Below, one piece after another: positions 12,306 to 24,600 of a DNA stretch of 64,000 bases. The translations under genes were made by a program, and so were the position numbers. The stretch comes from Kalaharituber pfeilii. Lineage: Eukaryota > Ascomycota > Pezizomycetes > Pezizales > Pezizaceae. Position 1 is the first letter of the stretch. Each line of letters starts with the position of its first letter. The notes under the pieces were generated by a model that saw nothing but the letters and a program-made list of their open reading frames with translations, had not been told where the DNA came from and did no database searches. The DNA lies in the NCBI GenBank assembly GCA_015179045.1, contig WHUZ01000043.1:310001-374000 (forward strand). The letters are read 5' to 3'.

Positions 12306-14482
12306 TCACTTGATTGGGGATATCTTACCGAGCAATAATACAGCGTATCGAGCGGCGGCCCCACTGAGAGACCAACTGCCCAACTTGAGAATTAATGCCA
12401 GCCAAGATGTTGCCACTTCACCGTCTCTCCCAAAATTTGGCTTCCGTGCATTTGACTGAATGCGTTGAAGCTTCTTGGCAGAGTAAGGAGGATAACGGTT
12501 CTGTTCGGGGCTGCATTAATAATCTACCGACGAGGAGAGGGCTCACCTCCGGATGCCGACTTGATCCTCTCGTAAATATGGATGGACATACCGTAAGTAT
12601 CTTTTCCATCCATGATTTCTGTGACACAATTCCACGCTTGTGGACAAAGGCCTCAAACGATTGTTTGCCTGCAGTATCCTTGGGTGTGAGGCCCCGCTTC
12701 CCCACAGTCTTGGAGGGCTCCTCCATTGGAGATGACTAACCTCTATAGGCGCCATAGCCTGACTCACCAACACCTCCAAAAGGCAAAGATTTTATTCCAA
12801 CGTGGATCAGGCAGCTGATATGATAAGAGTTATTAAAAAATCCATAGCTCTGGAGGCTGTTGGCGATCAAACAAGCAATTAATGACTTACTCGTTAATGA
12901 CTGAACTACCGGATCGTGTACCCCTAAGAACTATTTTCGTTCAGAAACGTCAGAATGAGCTCAGGCTGATGACCTTTGTTTGGGCCCAAAAACTGAATGA
13001 CCTACTTTTCTCTTGTTCCTGCTTGTCGTTGGTGAAAATGTACAAAGCAAGGGGTGTTGCGCAAATAGTCCTAATGGTTGCGATCGCCTCATCTAGATTC
13101 TCATGCGTAACGAGAGCGAGCACTGGCCCGAAACTTTCCTCTCGTAATACTGCATCGGCCGGCGAATCCACTTTCACTAATGTTGGCTCGATGAAATTAT
13201 CCGTCTCATCCGTATCGCCACCAACGAGGATTCTGCCTTGGGTATCCGCCAACATTTTCTTGACTCGTTGAAAGCCTCTGGCATTGTTCATGCGTGGAAA
13301 GTCTGGTGAGTTTTTCGCGCCATTTGGAAAAAACTCCTTCCATGCATTTGCAATGCCCGTGATGAGCTGTTCTTCCACATCTGGGTGAACCATTACATAG
13401 CCTGGCGCCGCGCAAACCTAGGTATCCACAATCCACCGGTTTGTCAGCAAAGTCTATATCCGGCTGGGTGAGCGGAAAGGGCTCACCTGGCCAGCATTGT
13501 ACATCCTTGCCCAGGCTATTCTTTTGGCCGCGAGCTCGACATCTGCATTCTTAGTAACAATGGCTGGGTTGATTCCTCCCCTATGTGTACTATGTTAGCG
13601 GGCGTTGGTCGTGCTAGCTTGAGTAATTGGTCGGTTGTCTCGTACAATTCTAGAATACAAGGTGTCAGGTGTTTCGCCGCTGCCTGTGCCACTATCCTTC
13701 CCACAAACCCGCTGCCCGTAAATAGAATCTTGTCGAAACGCTGGTTGAGTATTGCAGCCGTCTCATCGATGGCACCGTGCACAACACGGAAGCAGTTGTT
13801 GTCGAGATACTTTTCGATAATCTGGGTAATTACGAGGGCGGAGGCAGGGGAATTCTCACTGGGTTTTATAAGAGCTGTGTTTCCAGCAGCTATCGCCCCG
13901 ATAAGAGGGCACAACGTCAATTGGACGGGATAGTTGAATGCTCTACAGTTGACACAGAGATAAGCAATCCTGGTGCCGGAAAGAATAGGAACGGGAGGTT
14001 TGTGTGCGTGGGGTAAGGAGGTGAGACGCAGGGAAAGACTAAGAAAGACAAAACGTTGTGGGTGGGGGAGAGATAAGGGTAACACCTCAGATAGCAGGAG
14101 GCCCAACTTACCCGATGATGAGCACGACGCCGAGCGGCTCTTTTCTCACTCTCGGCTTGCTGAAGCCGATGATGAACTCCCGCCCCATCGTCTCGTCCTT
14201 GGCCCACTCGTCGAGATGCTCCAGCACGTAGAGGAGGTCTGAGAGGGCGATCGCGATCTCGCCTGTGTAAGTCTCGAGTGCAGACTTACGGAGGTCGGAC
14301 TGCAAGGCCTCTTTGATTTTGGTCTCATTATCTTTAATGCCCCAGTACAGCTTTCGCAGCTGCATCTTGCGCCATTCGATGGGAAGGGTTGTTTGCTCAT
14401 AGAACGAGTTGCGGAGCTCCGACACAATGACCGGAATAGCCTCAAGGGGGGTGTATTGCAGGGTAGTTTTATCGAGGGCCAT
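12306..14482 (-). CDS. Fatty aldehyde dehydrogenase (ALDH family 3, Hfd1-like)
   Basis: Eight exons join in phase: 14482-14112, 13942-13646, 13580-13487, 13417-13006, 12930-12891, 12814-12741, 12668-12592 and 12500-12306, giving about 519 residues. It oxidises long-chain aliphatic aldehydes to fatty acids with NAD(P)+. Visible landmarks are the cofactor-fold segment GAFNYPVQLTLCPLIGA, the general-base glutamate in LELGGINPAIV (about residue 222), the catalytic cysteine in YNAGQVCAAPGYV (about 256), ESFGPVL, the TRSGSSVIND segment and PFGGVGESGYGAYRG. The last ~40 residues hold two hydrophobic patches (ATSWLALILKL and AARYAVLLLG), which could anchor the enzyme to a membrane as in yeast Hfd1 and animal fatty-aldehyde dehydrogenase. 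Length and motifs are normal and no break is seen. A MITE-like element ends about 300 bases upstream of the start codon. Confidence 0.92.
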
Positions 14483-14785
14483 CTTATTTGAGGTGTTGCG
14501 TGGAACTTTGATTGTGGCAGCAGTTCAACGGTTGAGGATGAAGTCAAAGAGTACCTCACAGACGTAAATCTGGCGTAGAAGGAAGTACAAGTACGCACAT
14601 TGGCTTTGTGAGTTCTACGCAAGGCACTTTACAGGGATTTAACTACATAGCAAGTGGTGAATCTTCTCCACAAATCAGCGTGATCCCTGCATTTCCTTAT
14701 CAGCTACAGGCTGGCTCCAGTTTCACGTGCGCAAGAATTGCAAGCACGACAACGAGGCTCCGGATGAGACTGGTAGTTTCGTAGT

Positions 14786-15216
14786 CTGGTTACGAGACTA
14801 CAGTTTTCCCTTGCTATACCGGATCTGTAAAATCTGGCCTTTTTCGTCCGGTATAGCAAGGTTCCGTTATAGAATAAAATGCTTGGCAGAACAGAATAGG
14901 GATGGGCAGCAAAAATAATGTAATTGGGAACAACGACAGCCTAATTTTATTATGTATTGTTAAGTTTAGTAAGCATCTGAAGGTGAATGCAATGTGGGAT
15001 AGCCAAGATTGGACGTATCGTGTTAGTGTATCCGGTATAGCAAATATTAGTTGTATGGAGACAGGGGGTAAGTGCCTGGCAATTCCTGTCCGGTCCGGTA
15101 TTCTTAGTGCGTCCGGTATAGCAAGAGAGTTTTGTATGGGAGCGGGATGTAGCAACCTGAGAGCATCCGGTATAGCAAGGGAAAACTGTGTAGTAGTTTC
15201 GTAGTCTCGTAACCAG
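14786..15216. mobile_element. MITE-like element with inverted termini and internal repeats
   Basis: The left end CTGGTTACGAGACTAC (14786-14801) is the exact reverse complement of the right end GTAGTCTCGTAACCAG (15201-15216). After a 13-base extra stretch in the right arm, the inverted repeat continues with AGTTTTCCCTTGCTATACC and beyond. The motif TCCGGTATAGCAAG or a near copy appears in direct orientation at 14847, 15031, 15112 and 15166, a partial copy lies near 15093, and one copy is inverted at 14810. The element is 431 bp with no coding capacity, so it would depend on a transposase elsewhere. The sequence GTAGTTTCGTAGTCT also occurs just outside the left end (14773-14787) and inside the right arm (15193-15207). 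I see no clear target-site duplication. Confidence 0.75.
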
Positions 15217-15285
15217 CTCTCAGATTTCATGCGACCGCTGACTAAATCTGGACGAGACTATGCATATGAATAGAAGACTGGCCTC

Positions 15286-16983
15286 TTAAAACAATCGGCT
15301 TTCAGGATTCCGGCCGCTGGCGGCTGCGCGGGCTGGATTCAAAAACCTGTTACATAGGATGGCGGCTGCGACGCTTACCTATTGAGCGTTAGGTGTCAAC
15401 ATCTTATGACTAGTCTCGTGCTTAAGACAATGAGCGAATGGGCACTTTCTCACATTCAACGAGTCCACTGTTTCACTTGTGTTGTTCCCCCGAGAGATAC
15501 CAACTCTGTAGTTCGCTTGAGCGGCCATCCATGGCCGTAAGCCTTCTCCTGTTGATTGCATAAGCGCCTGATTGTTGAGATGCTTGTGCCTTGGACATAC
15601 CTTCTTGACCTAGGATAAGGCAACAGGGCCCTTCATCGAGAGCATTTCCGATTTGAGACTCATCAATATACCTGAACCGGGTTTGTGCTGGAGAGCCTGG
15701 AGGGGGCAGTACTGCAGCGTAGAAAGTCCATCCATTTCCCTTGCTCTGCTCCAAGAAGCGGCTTGCATTAACGAACTCAAAAATATGGAGCCATTCAGTT
15801 GCTCCGGAAGCAGCTTTGAGACAAACTGGGGAGAGTGGTGCACTAGAGAAACGCATTTAGCATTCTGTAGTACGGGGTGTATACTTATACGGATGTACTT
15901 ACCTGTTTCTACCAGAGACCACCAATGCATCGGCTCCGAGATAGTACGCGGAACGAATCATAGCGCCCAGATTTCCAGGGTCCAACTTGCTCTCTGTTAG
16001 AATTGGCATCCAATAGTATTTATTTAGGGGCATTTACAATCTCATCAAGCATCAGAACAAATGGGTAGCGTCCTTGGTTACGACATTTGATATAGTTTGG
16101 TTGATCACGAAGCTTTATCTCAGGGTTGTCTGTGTGCTGTGCTATCGTAACTCTGAATTGTGAACGGTCGAGAGTTACCTCTCCAAGGGATATGAGGGGA
16201 ATTTTGTAAATTTTTTCCGCCTCGAGTACATATCCCTAGTAACATGATCAGTACCTAGATTAATACACTTTATGTATTTGAAAGCAACTCTACCAACACT
16301 TGTATTAGTTAGCACTTATTTCGAACAATACTACACCGAGGACTCTCTTACTTGTGCGGGCGGCTATCAGAGAGGGAATCTAGGTTTCCGATGTCGTGCT
16401 CGTCAATTATCTCGAGGTCTGGATGAAGCTCCCTTGCCATAGCTTTGATTTGCTGGTCCCGCTCCCTATTTTCTTGGGTACGATTTTGTCCGGAATAAAC
16501 GTACAGTCGATACAATTTCCGTTTTTTTGACTTGAGAGCGGCTTTGATAACAGAAGTGCCAAAAATATATTCAGACAGAGGGTTTACTCGGGGTATATAC
16601 CTACGGACATTCATGTTTGGTGGCGTGAGTATGCGATTGTAGTCCCTAAAGCCGTCGAGCCGGGGAGAAGCACGGACGCCGCGTCTGCCCACCATGGGGG
16701 ACAGCGGTGTTATATCGTCGCTAACTCGATACAGGCTGTGCTCTTCAGCGGAAGGGTGGTCATGAACTTCAGGTCGTTCTTCGTTTAGAGAAGCATCACT
16801 ACTCCAATCGGCTTCTCGCCTTGCTTCCCTGGTATAGCCCCGGCTGGCATCGTTGGAGGAAGGCCGAGGGCCGCTGGCAATGGAAGCTTTCGAGACAGGC
16901 CAAACACCTCCTAGCTGGCGGTGGCATTGGAGGATTTGAGACCATACACGATTGGCGGTCCTGACACTTTGAGGGAGGTTCAT
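15286..16983 (-). CDS. MRM1: MRM1-like mitochondrial rRNA 2'-O-ribose methyltransferase (SpoU family)
   Basis: Exons 16983-16352, 16235-16038, 15985-15903, 15842-15601, 15548-15454 and 15378-15286 give about 447 residues. It should methylate a ribose of the large mitochondrial rRNA, as yeast Mrm1 does. Residues 1-120 are Arg/Ser-rich and presequence-like. Next comes the substrate-binding segment beginning EYIFGTSVIKAAL, then the SpoU motifs in order: LDEILDPGNLGAMIRSAYYL, LILGQEGEGLRPW, and VDSLNVSVAAAI near the end. These are the three motifs of the knotted methyltransferase fold. One oddity: the first junction (donor AA/GTAAG at 16351, acceptor TACTAG at about 16236) is one base out of phase, and one extra G in the GGG after the acceptor would restore it. 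The other four junctions agree. The start is the first in-frame ATG. Confidence 0.88.
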
Positions 16984-17804
16984 GGACGATTGTTATCTTG
17001 GTGATAGTCGGTGTATCCGACAGCTGCGGACAATTGGAAGGCCAAGATTGGGGATTGGTGCAGATGCAGACGTGATGTAGACAAAGAGTGTCGGGCCCTT
17101 CGAATTGCGCAAAAGCCGCTAGTATTTTTGTGAATGAGACGGGGATGGCGGGGCGCAGGCGTAAGTAGCTGTGCACGGCGAATTCGCAGTAATGCACGGG
17201 CACCACTGTGCCGTAGCCTCTGGGGTTGATATCTGAATCGAGCAAAGCAAGGACTTCAGGGCCGGGCCTGTCGGCATGCAGAAATTTGTGGTCCCGCATG
17301 CCTCTGCACTCCGAAAGCTTGGCTTGAGCCGCACGCCCATCCCAGTCTTCGCTGCCAAGCCCCTGTGGTCGGCAAGCGATAGGCTCGCTGCTGAGTAAGC
17401 ACGGTTTGTGGCCAAGCAACAGAACGCGCCTTATCGCGTTTGGTGTCAAGCCATTGCAGACGAGCATCACAACTTATGTAGTTAAACCTTGCCCCTTCCG
17501 CTGCTATCCACATCCAACCCTCCACAAGACCAGGTCACACAGTAGCAGCAGCAATAACATCAGCAGCAGCATCAGCAGCGGTGTTGGCTCAGGAATGAGA
17601 ATCTTTCTTCCTCGTTGGTCTTTGGTTCATGTGCCCAATTGAGAAAGTTCACAGAGCATCCTTCAGCAATTGTACCAATACATTACCTTCATTAAGATCA
17701 GCAGTCAAATTTGAAAACAAACTATTACCTGCTGCCCCTTTCCTCGCTGTTTGCAAAAGGTGCCATACTCGAGGAGACTATTTCTACCTTTCGTGCAAAA
17801 CTTG
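16984..17804. promoter_or_regulatory. Divergent intergenic region between MRM1-like and remodeller genes
   Basis: About 820 bases separate the two ATGs, which face away from each other, so this region must hold both promoters and 5' leaders. Overlapping ORFs on the minus strand look like chance. A short CAG/CAGCAG-type repeat lies at about 17538-17582. I could not assign individual factor sites. Confidence 0.5.
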
Positions 17805-20800
17805 ATGCCACCCATGCATTCTGATGAAGATGTTTCGGATCACGAGTCCTCAACAAGCTTACGATTCCCCAGAGCGAGGGGCAAGGCATTTACCGTTCAG
17901 ATCCCGGAGGTGCACAATAGGGAAGAATATGAGATTTTTGCAGACGAATTTCGTGTCAGGGCCATCCTAGAGGAACGCATGCATAATGGTGAACTTTACT
18001 ACATCACGAAATTTGGAGACGGGCATGTTGCAGAAGTAGGTGTGTTGGTCATGCTTACCCTGAACTTGAGCTTACAAGTTACCAGATACCATTTGAGACC
18101 CTAATTGCGATAGAAAATGGCCCTGAAGCATATTCTTTATACACACCTGAATCCTACAATCTGCGGAGCAACCACAAAAAATCGAATAAAGCTTATGAAG
18201 ACGATTTATTCTTTTATCCAGGAAGTGATGCGGGTGCCCATGATAAGGCTCTGCAAACCACATACAAGGACAATGCTTCGCTGACTGGTAAACGAAAGAC
18301 TGAACAGACATACAATGCCTATTCAAGCGAAGATCAGAGTCCAGCCCCAAAAAAGCGGTCACGAAGGGCAAGCCGTGCCCGAAGTACTTCCTCTTCAGTT
18401 CAGGTGGTTTCCGTAAGGACTAGAGGAAAGGCTGCTGCATCTTTATCCCTAGAGCTTGAGACACTAGCACCACGGACTCGGCGGACTCTAAGGTCGTCAG
18501 GAGTCAAACAGCGCAGGATGCTGTCGTACAGGATAAAGCAACCGGATGAGGAAACCGACGTTGACACGATGTCTTCCTCAGATATCGTTTACTCCGATTT
18601 GCTTCCGAAACAACCCAAACGTTCTAAGGGGTCCAGCTATAATTCGAAGACTCGAATTCAAAGTGAAAGTTCTGATGATGACCAGCGGACTCGCAGATCC
18701 GGTCGGACGTCTCACAGGAAGATCACTTATAAAGAACCAGCTTTGGACGAAGACGATGATTTTGTGGAGAATTCGGTGCCTGTAAAGGCCCCAAAACCAA
18801 AAGCTATTGGTCCAAAAGAACGTTTCCCCATTTATGACGACGACGATGAATTTGTCCAGTTCCATTCTCAAACATGTGACACGTGTCAACGGACTGGAGA
18901 TAACCCAGAAGCTGGGCCCCTTATTTATTGTCAAGGATGTTCATATTCTTATCATAAGATGTGTATTGGGCATAGGGCAGCACGGGAGCATCTAGTGACA
19001 AGGATATCTGAAGATAGTTATGTGCTTCAATGCAGACGTTGTATTGGAAGGCCAAGGATGAAAGATAATACTGCTCCGTGTCAGGACCGTTGCACACAAT
19101 GTCGTCAACCCGGGCGTTCATGTTTGCCTTTTAAGCCGATGAAGCAAGGGAAAAAAGTGGGATCTGAGGATGAAAAAAATCCTGAAGTTGAAATGTCACC
19201 CGATCTAATCAACAATCCTGACAATCTACTTTTCCGTTGCACCACATGCCGGCGTGGATACCACTTTGAACATCTTCCCTCGAGGTCTCATGACCCTAGC
19301 AGGGCCTCAGCTAAGCACCGATTGCGGGAATACTCTAAGGATTGGAAATGTCTTGACTGTGTTACGACAGTACACAAGATACAGGCGATTGTTGCCTGGC
19401 GCCCCGCTGACCAGTCTCAGTTTATCCCAGAGCTTAGCATTGATGATTTTAATGATGACGAACGAGAATACCTCGTCAAGTTTGAAGGAACATCATACTT
19501 CCGGGCTAAATGGATGCCTGGTCCCTGGGTGTTTGGGCTGGTCAACGGCCCAATGCGTATCACGTTTTGTAAAAATAAACCGCTCCCGAAGTTGACGTTC
19601 GAGGATGCGGTTGACCCAGAGTTTTTGAGCGTTGAAATCATTCTAGATGCCAAATATACATCCTACGTTCCTATGGGCAAGGATGCAGAAGTAGATCTAG
19701 CTAGAGTCAAGGAAGTTACAACAGCCCTAGTGAAGTATCGGGGTCTCACCTATGATGATGGTAGGAGTCTTTATCTTTACGATCAATATATTCTAATAAA
19801 TGGGGACAGTTGTCTGGGAAGAGCCACCGCAGATAGATTCTGGGCAGAGATGGGAAGATTTCCGTGCTGCTTACGATGACTACATTCATGGTTTTTACAT
19901 TCACCTCCCTAAAGGTATGCAGAAGAAAATCGAAAAAGTGAGAACGCAAAATTTTGAACAGCTTGAGAGGAAAAAACAACCCAAGTACATTGTTGGTGGG
20001 ACACTAATGGATTATCAAAAGGAAGGAATGAAGTATGCTCTGTGTTCAATTCTTATTTCAAATCAAACAGAATCTAACTTGGAATAGTTGGCTATATTAC
20101 AAGTGGTGGAAAGGGGAGAATGCTATACTTGCCGATGAGATGGGATTGGGCAAAACAATTCAAATAATATCATTCCTGTCGTTGCTGCACCAAGAGCACA
20201 AGATCTGGCCATTTTTGATAGTGGTACCTCATTCCACAGTACCTAACTGGAAACGAGAAATTAGATTATGGAATCCGAGTTTGAGGGTGGTCGCCTACTT
20301 TGGAAGTAAGGAAGCGAGAAAACTAAGTGTCAGTTAACCCTATAGCAATAATTCCAATCATGCTCACGAATTAGTAGCGACACTATGAAATGTTTCACCC
20401 TGGAGGAAGAGATCTCAAATGTCACATTGTTGTTACGTCGTACACTACTCCTATCGATGACATGAATATCCTGAAAGCGATCCCTTGGGAAGGGCTCATT
20501 GTCGACGAAGGACAGAGACTTAAGAATGATGGAAGCCTTTTATACAAAGCACTTTCAACTTTTAATATAAGGCATAAAGTGTTGTTGACAGGTACGTTTC
20601 TATCTCTTCTATTTCGACTGCTGGTACTAAGTCGTGCCCAGGTACCCCGCTCCAGAACAATCCTCGTGAACTGTTTAATTTGTTGCAGTTCCTGGACCCC
20701 AAGGATATGAAAGCAAGTGACCTTGAAGAGAAATTTGGGGTCCTCACCAAAGAGAACGTTCCAGAGTTACATGCACTTATTCGGTATGTTTGAATCCAAT

Positions 20801-22867
20801 GGACTCCATGATAAGAATTAGTCAGCTAACATTTTGGAGGCCATATTTTCTCCGGCGGACTAAGGCGCAAGTTCTCACGATGTTGCCTCCAATGGCTGAA
20901 ATCATTGTTCCCGTGACCATGACCAAACTTCAAAAGAAACTATATAAGTCAATTTTAGCCAAAGATGCTGCATTGATCAAAGCCATTCTCTCCAAAGGTG
21001 GAAACCTCAAAAACACAGAGCGGGCAAAATTAGGAAATATATTGATGCAATTGAGAAAATGCCTTTGTCATCCGTTTATATACAGCGATGATATAGAGGA
21101 AAAAGTCGACGACGAGGAGATTTCGCAGAAAAACCTTGTTGAAGCTAGTGCAAAGCTTGAATTGCTCAACTTAATGTTGCCTAAATTGAAGGAAAGAGGG
21201 CACCGAGTTCTCATATTCAGTCAGTTCCTCGGAATGCTTGATGTTGTAGAGGACTTCCTTGACGGGCTAAGATTACAACACACAAGGCTAGATGGGCTGT
21301 TTCCTCTCAAGAAAAGCAAAAACGCATTGACGCGTACAATGCACCTAACTCTGAATTATTTGCATTCTTACTTTCCACCAGGGCTGGCGGTGTGGGCATC
21401 AACCTAGCTACAGCCGACACAGTTATTATCCTTGACCCCGATTTTAATCCGCATCAAGATCTGCAAGCCCTCTCTAGAGCGCATCGGATAGGACAGAAGA
21501 AGAAGGTGCTCGTTTTTCACCTCATGACCAGAGACACGGCAGAAGAGAAGATTATACAATTGGGAAAGAAAAAACTGTCATTGGATCATTTGATCATCGA
21601 AAAGATGGATGCCGACAAAGATGAAGAGGTGGATGTTGAGAGCATCCTTAAATTTGGTGCCGGAAAGTTATTTGATGACACGGTAGAAGATAAAGAAATT
21701 CGATATGACTCAGCATCCATGGACGCCCTTCTTGATAGAAGCCAGGTCGAGCAAACCACGAGTCAAGATTCAAAGGAAAATTCAACAGAACTTGCATTCA
21801 GCTTCGCAAGAGTGTGGGCGAACGACCAACGTGGTTTGGTAGATGATGGGTTTGGAGACGGAGATCATATGATCAGCGAGTCAACATGGGATAAGATTCT
21901 TCAAGAACGAGAAGCGGAAGCCAGGCGGGAACGAGAAGAGGAAGCACGCAAGGAGCAATTGGGACGAGGTAAACGGACAAGGGTGACTTTAACGAACTAT
22001 GCAGCGTATCCCGATGCAGAAGGAGACTCTGGAAGCGATACAGATTTCCAAGCCCCTGCGGACCAGCAGTCAGATTCAGATTTTGACGTGCCTGAGGGTG
22101 AGTATGAAGTAATCAGCGAAGCCATGAACTTACAGCTTGCATCACCCTCACAGAGTGGAAAAGGCCCTGCTCGGATAGGAAGTGCCAAACCAAGAGCTTC
22201 CGCCATTGCAGATCCGTTTGTTCGCCGTCCGTCTGTTCCCCCAGTCAGTAACATCAATTTCCAACCGATACTATATAAACCCCCAGTGGAAATACCGGTA
22301 TCGCTACCACCATCATATCCTACATCATCTCAGCACTTCCAGTTACCACCCTTGCAATACCATCACCAGCATCATATACCACAAAGTCAACTACAACAAC
22401 GACCCATTCCTGCACAACATCCTGCCTTCCAAACTCCACATCCGGGCCTCACTCAATACATCAACTGCATTGTGTGCAAGAAGGTACATACCCCAGGTCA
22501 ATGTCCATTTCACCTAGCCGGCGTTGAGCACTGTCCGCTTTGCGGTATTGCCCATTTTGGTAAAGGACCTATATGTCCACACATTGGAAGCGAGACACAA
22601 ATCCGCGCTATGATGGAGACGTTACGACAGAGCATGGAAGATCCAGCACTCGTCTCTGAAGCGGTGCGGTATTTGAGGGGGAGGATAGGGGAGCTGAGGA
22701 GAAGGAAAAAGATGGCTTTAAGGGAGGCCGAGACAACTGCAGCGGCAAGTATGGTAGGTGTGAGAGTGGCGGCAGCAAATGCGCAGGTGCCTATGGGGCC
22801 CCAGAATACGAGTGCAGTAGGAAAGATACAGGACTGGGCAGCCCAGGATGTGATGGTGATTGATTAA
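17805..22867 (+). CDS. Chromatin remodeller with PHD finger and SNF2 helicase (Mit1/CHD-like)
   Basis: Seven exons (17805-18035, 18086-19760, 19810-20032, 20088-20328, 20378-20591, 20642-20783, 20840-22867) encode about 1,585 residues. In order: a charged N-terminus rich in Ser/Arg; a PHD finger (CDTCQRTGDNPEAGPLIYC, about residue 340) followed by further Cys pairs; a region like the divergent chromodomain of fungal CHD proteins; the SNF2 ATPase with ILADEMGLGKT (about 726), a Walker B of DEGQ rather than DEAH (about 830) and LLTGTPLQNN; then helicase C with RAHRIGQKKK. A C-terminal Cys/His knuckle (CIVCKK...CPLCGIAHFGKGPICPH) lies near 1450. The architecture matches S. pombe Mit1 of the SHREC silencing complex and Pezizomycotina CHD-type ATPases, which slide nucleosomes. 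The reading frame slips by one base at about 21292-21300, between RLDG and SSQEKQKR. The start is ATG 17805 (MPPMHSDEDV). Confidence 0.88.
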
Positions 22868-23949
22868 TGGACAGACTATATTTGTTTTTCGTGTTTATGC
22901 ATGCGCGGTGCCGGTGTTATGAGGTGTATATGATTATCTCAGTGTTGCCTATATCAGAGCTTGATGCTTGGAGAAATGGAGTTTTGTTGAGCATGAATTC
23001 TACTCGAAATACCATAAATTAGCTGGGTTTGTTGTATGCCTCAGTTAAATATATGCATGATTATTATTATTAATTTTTACTTTGTAATACACTTTTATTC
23101 TTATTTCATTGTATTCTTATTTCTTTTTGAGTGGTTAATGTTTGACGCCATCGTAATGCTCGCTGATCATGGAAGATAGTCTTACTTTGAAGCAAATTTG
23201 AGCACTCGGACACTTTTTTTACTTTAATAAATATTGTCCCAGACGCGGATCCTTTCCACGAGGAAGTATCAGGGTAACGAACATGCTCATATCTACGATA
23301 TATACTAGTAAAGGTACCTTTTTTATAATTTTGTATAGAAACCGAATTGCAAGAAACATAACCAATGTTGTCATACTACATATTTATAGTTTTGTAATTG
23401 TCCTTTTGCCAAATCCCCAAGAATTTTACAAGAGAAAATGAAATACAAAGAGCAGCATGTTAGATCGATACAACTAAACGCGGAGCACGAAAGACCAAAT
23501 ACAGGTTAACTCAAAAGAAAACGTTCCCTTCGAACACTACCACGACCGTCAGAGCTGCTCTGAGCCTGGCATTGAGTCCTTTTTTTCTTTTTTTTTTTCT
23601 CATGACCGAGAAACTGGGGAGAAAAAGAAAAAAAAAATACGTATATTGCACAAACTGTACCAATTGACCCTCCCCCTCCTCATAATGCGCTTAATCTTCC
23701 CTACATCTAGCTTAGGCGTTGCTGTACTTTTGTCCGCAAAATGCCAGTTTGGGTGACTGGGAAGACATATCACATGTCCACAACTGAATAAATACGAAGA
23801 AAGGCAGAGAGCAAGCAAAAGCAGTTTCAAGTATATAACGAGCAATAACAAAAGAGGCCATAATCCATATTCCTGCCCCTAGTCTGCTGTCTCCCTCTCT
23901 GCGTCGGCTCTTCTTACCCTCCCCCCCCACCCACCCACCCACAAACAAA

Positions 23950-23985
<36 letters not shown>

Positions 23986-24600
23986 CCACTCTACCAAAGC
24001 AAGCAAAGAGATGATTTCCCTAATCCCACGGCCGTGACCATATCCTTTCTCTGAAAGGGGCAGTGCGACCCTAATAAATAATCCCCTCTCTCGTCTCCCC
24101 TTCAGTTATCCTAATGCCCAAGATTTATCTTCTGTCCTTTGTTTTTCTGTTACGTCTCCCCCGCAAAAGTCATTGCCTTCGTCAAATTTTTTTGCATCCA
24201 TATACGTGTCATAGCAACATAAATCGCCAGATAAAGCCATAACAAAGCAAAACACAAACATTTCAAACGAAATACCCTTAGAGAGAATAAAAATGGTGAA
24301 AATTGAGTAAAAATAACCAGTACAATGCAAGATATAGATCACAATTGGGAAACCGAAATCAGTAATAATTTATGAGAAAATGAAGTGCCACAAAATTCGC
24401 GATGCACACAGACATAGCAAGAGAAGTGAATAGGTTCGGAAGTATAAAATGTTCACCATAAAATTTTTTTTTTAAGAAACATCCGGAAGGAAATGGCATG
24501 TATCGTGAGATAAAAGGCACTGAAATGAGAGAATTATTGATAAAAAGAGGAGAAAACTAGGAAAACCTGATACATGTACACAGTAGCCGCGCTTCCCTGT
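22868..24600. other. Convergent intergenic region
   Basis: It holds the 3' ends of the remodeller gene (+) and the Barentsz-like gene (-). Simple repeats cluster at 23925-23980: (CCCA)n, then (CAAA)n, then about 30 A. No gene is seen. Confidence 0.6.
23925..23980. repeat. (CCCA)n-(CAAA)n-poly(A) compound microsatellite
   Basis: Tandem CCCA units pass into CAAA units and then into a run of about 30 A. I see no flanking duplication, so there is no evidence that this is a retroposon tail. Confidence 0.85.

Noticed and set aside
21295..21310. A 13-base GT...AG 'intron' that would repair the remodeller frame
   Set aside because: Far below any plausible intron length.
23941..23980. A30 run as a second retroposon tail
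   Set aside because: It continues directly from (CCCA)n and (CAAA)n repeats and has no flanking duplication.
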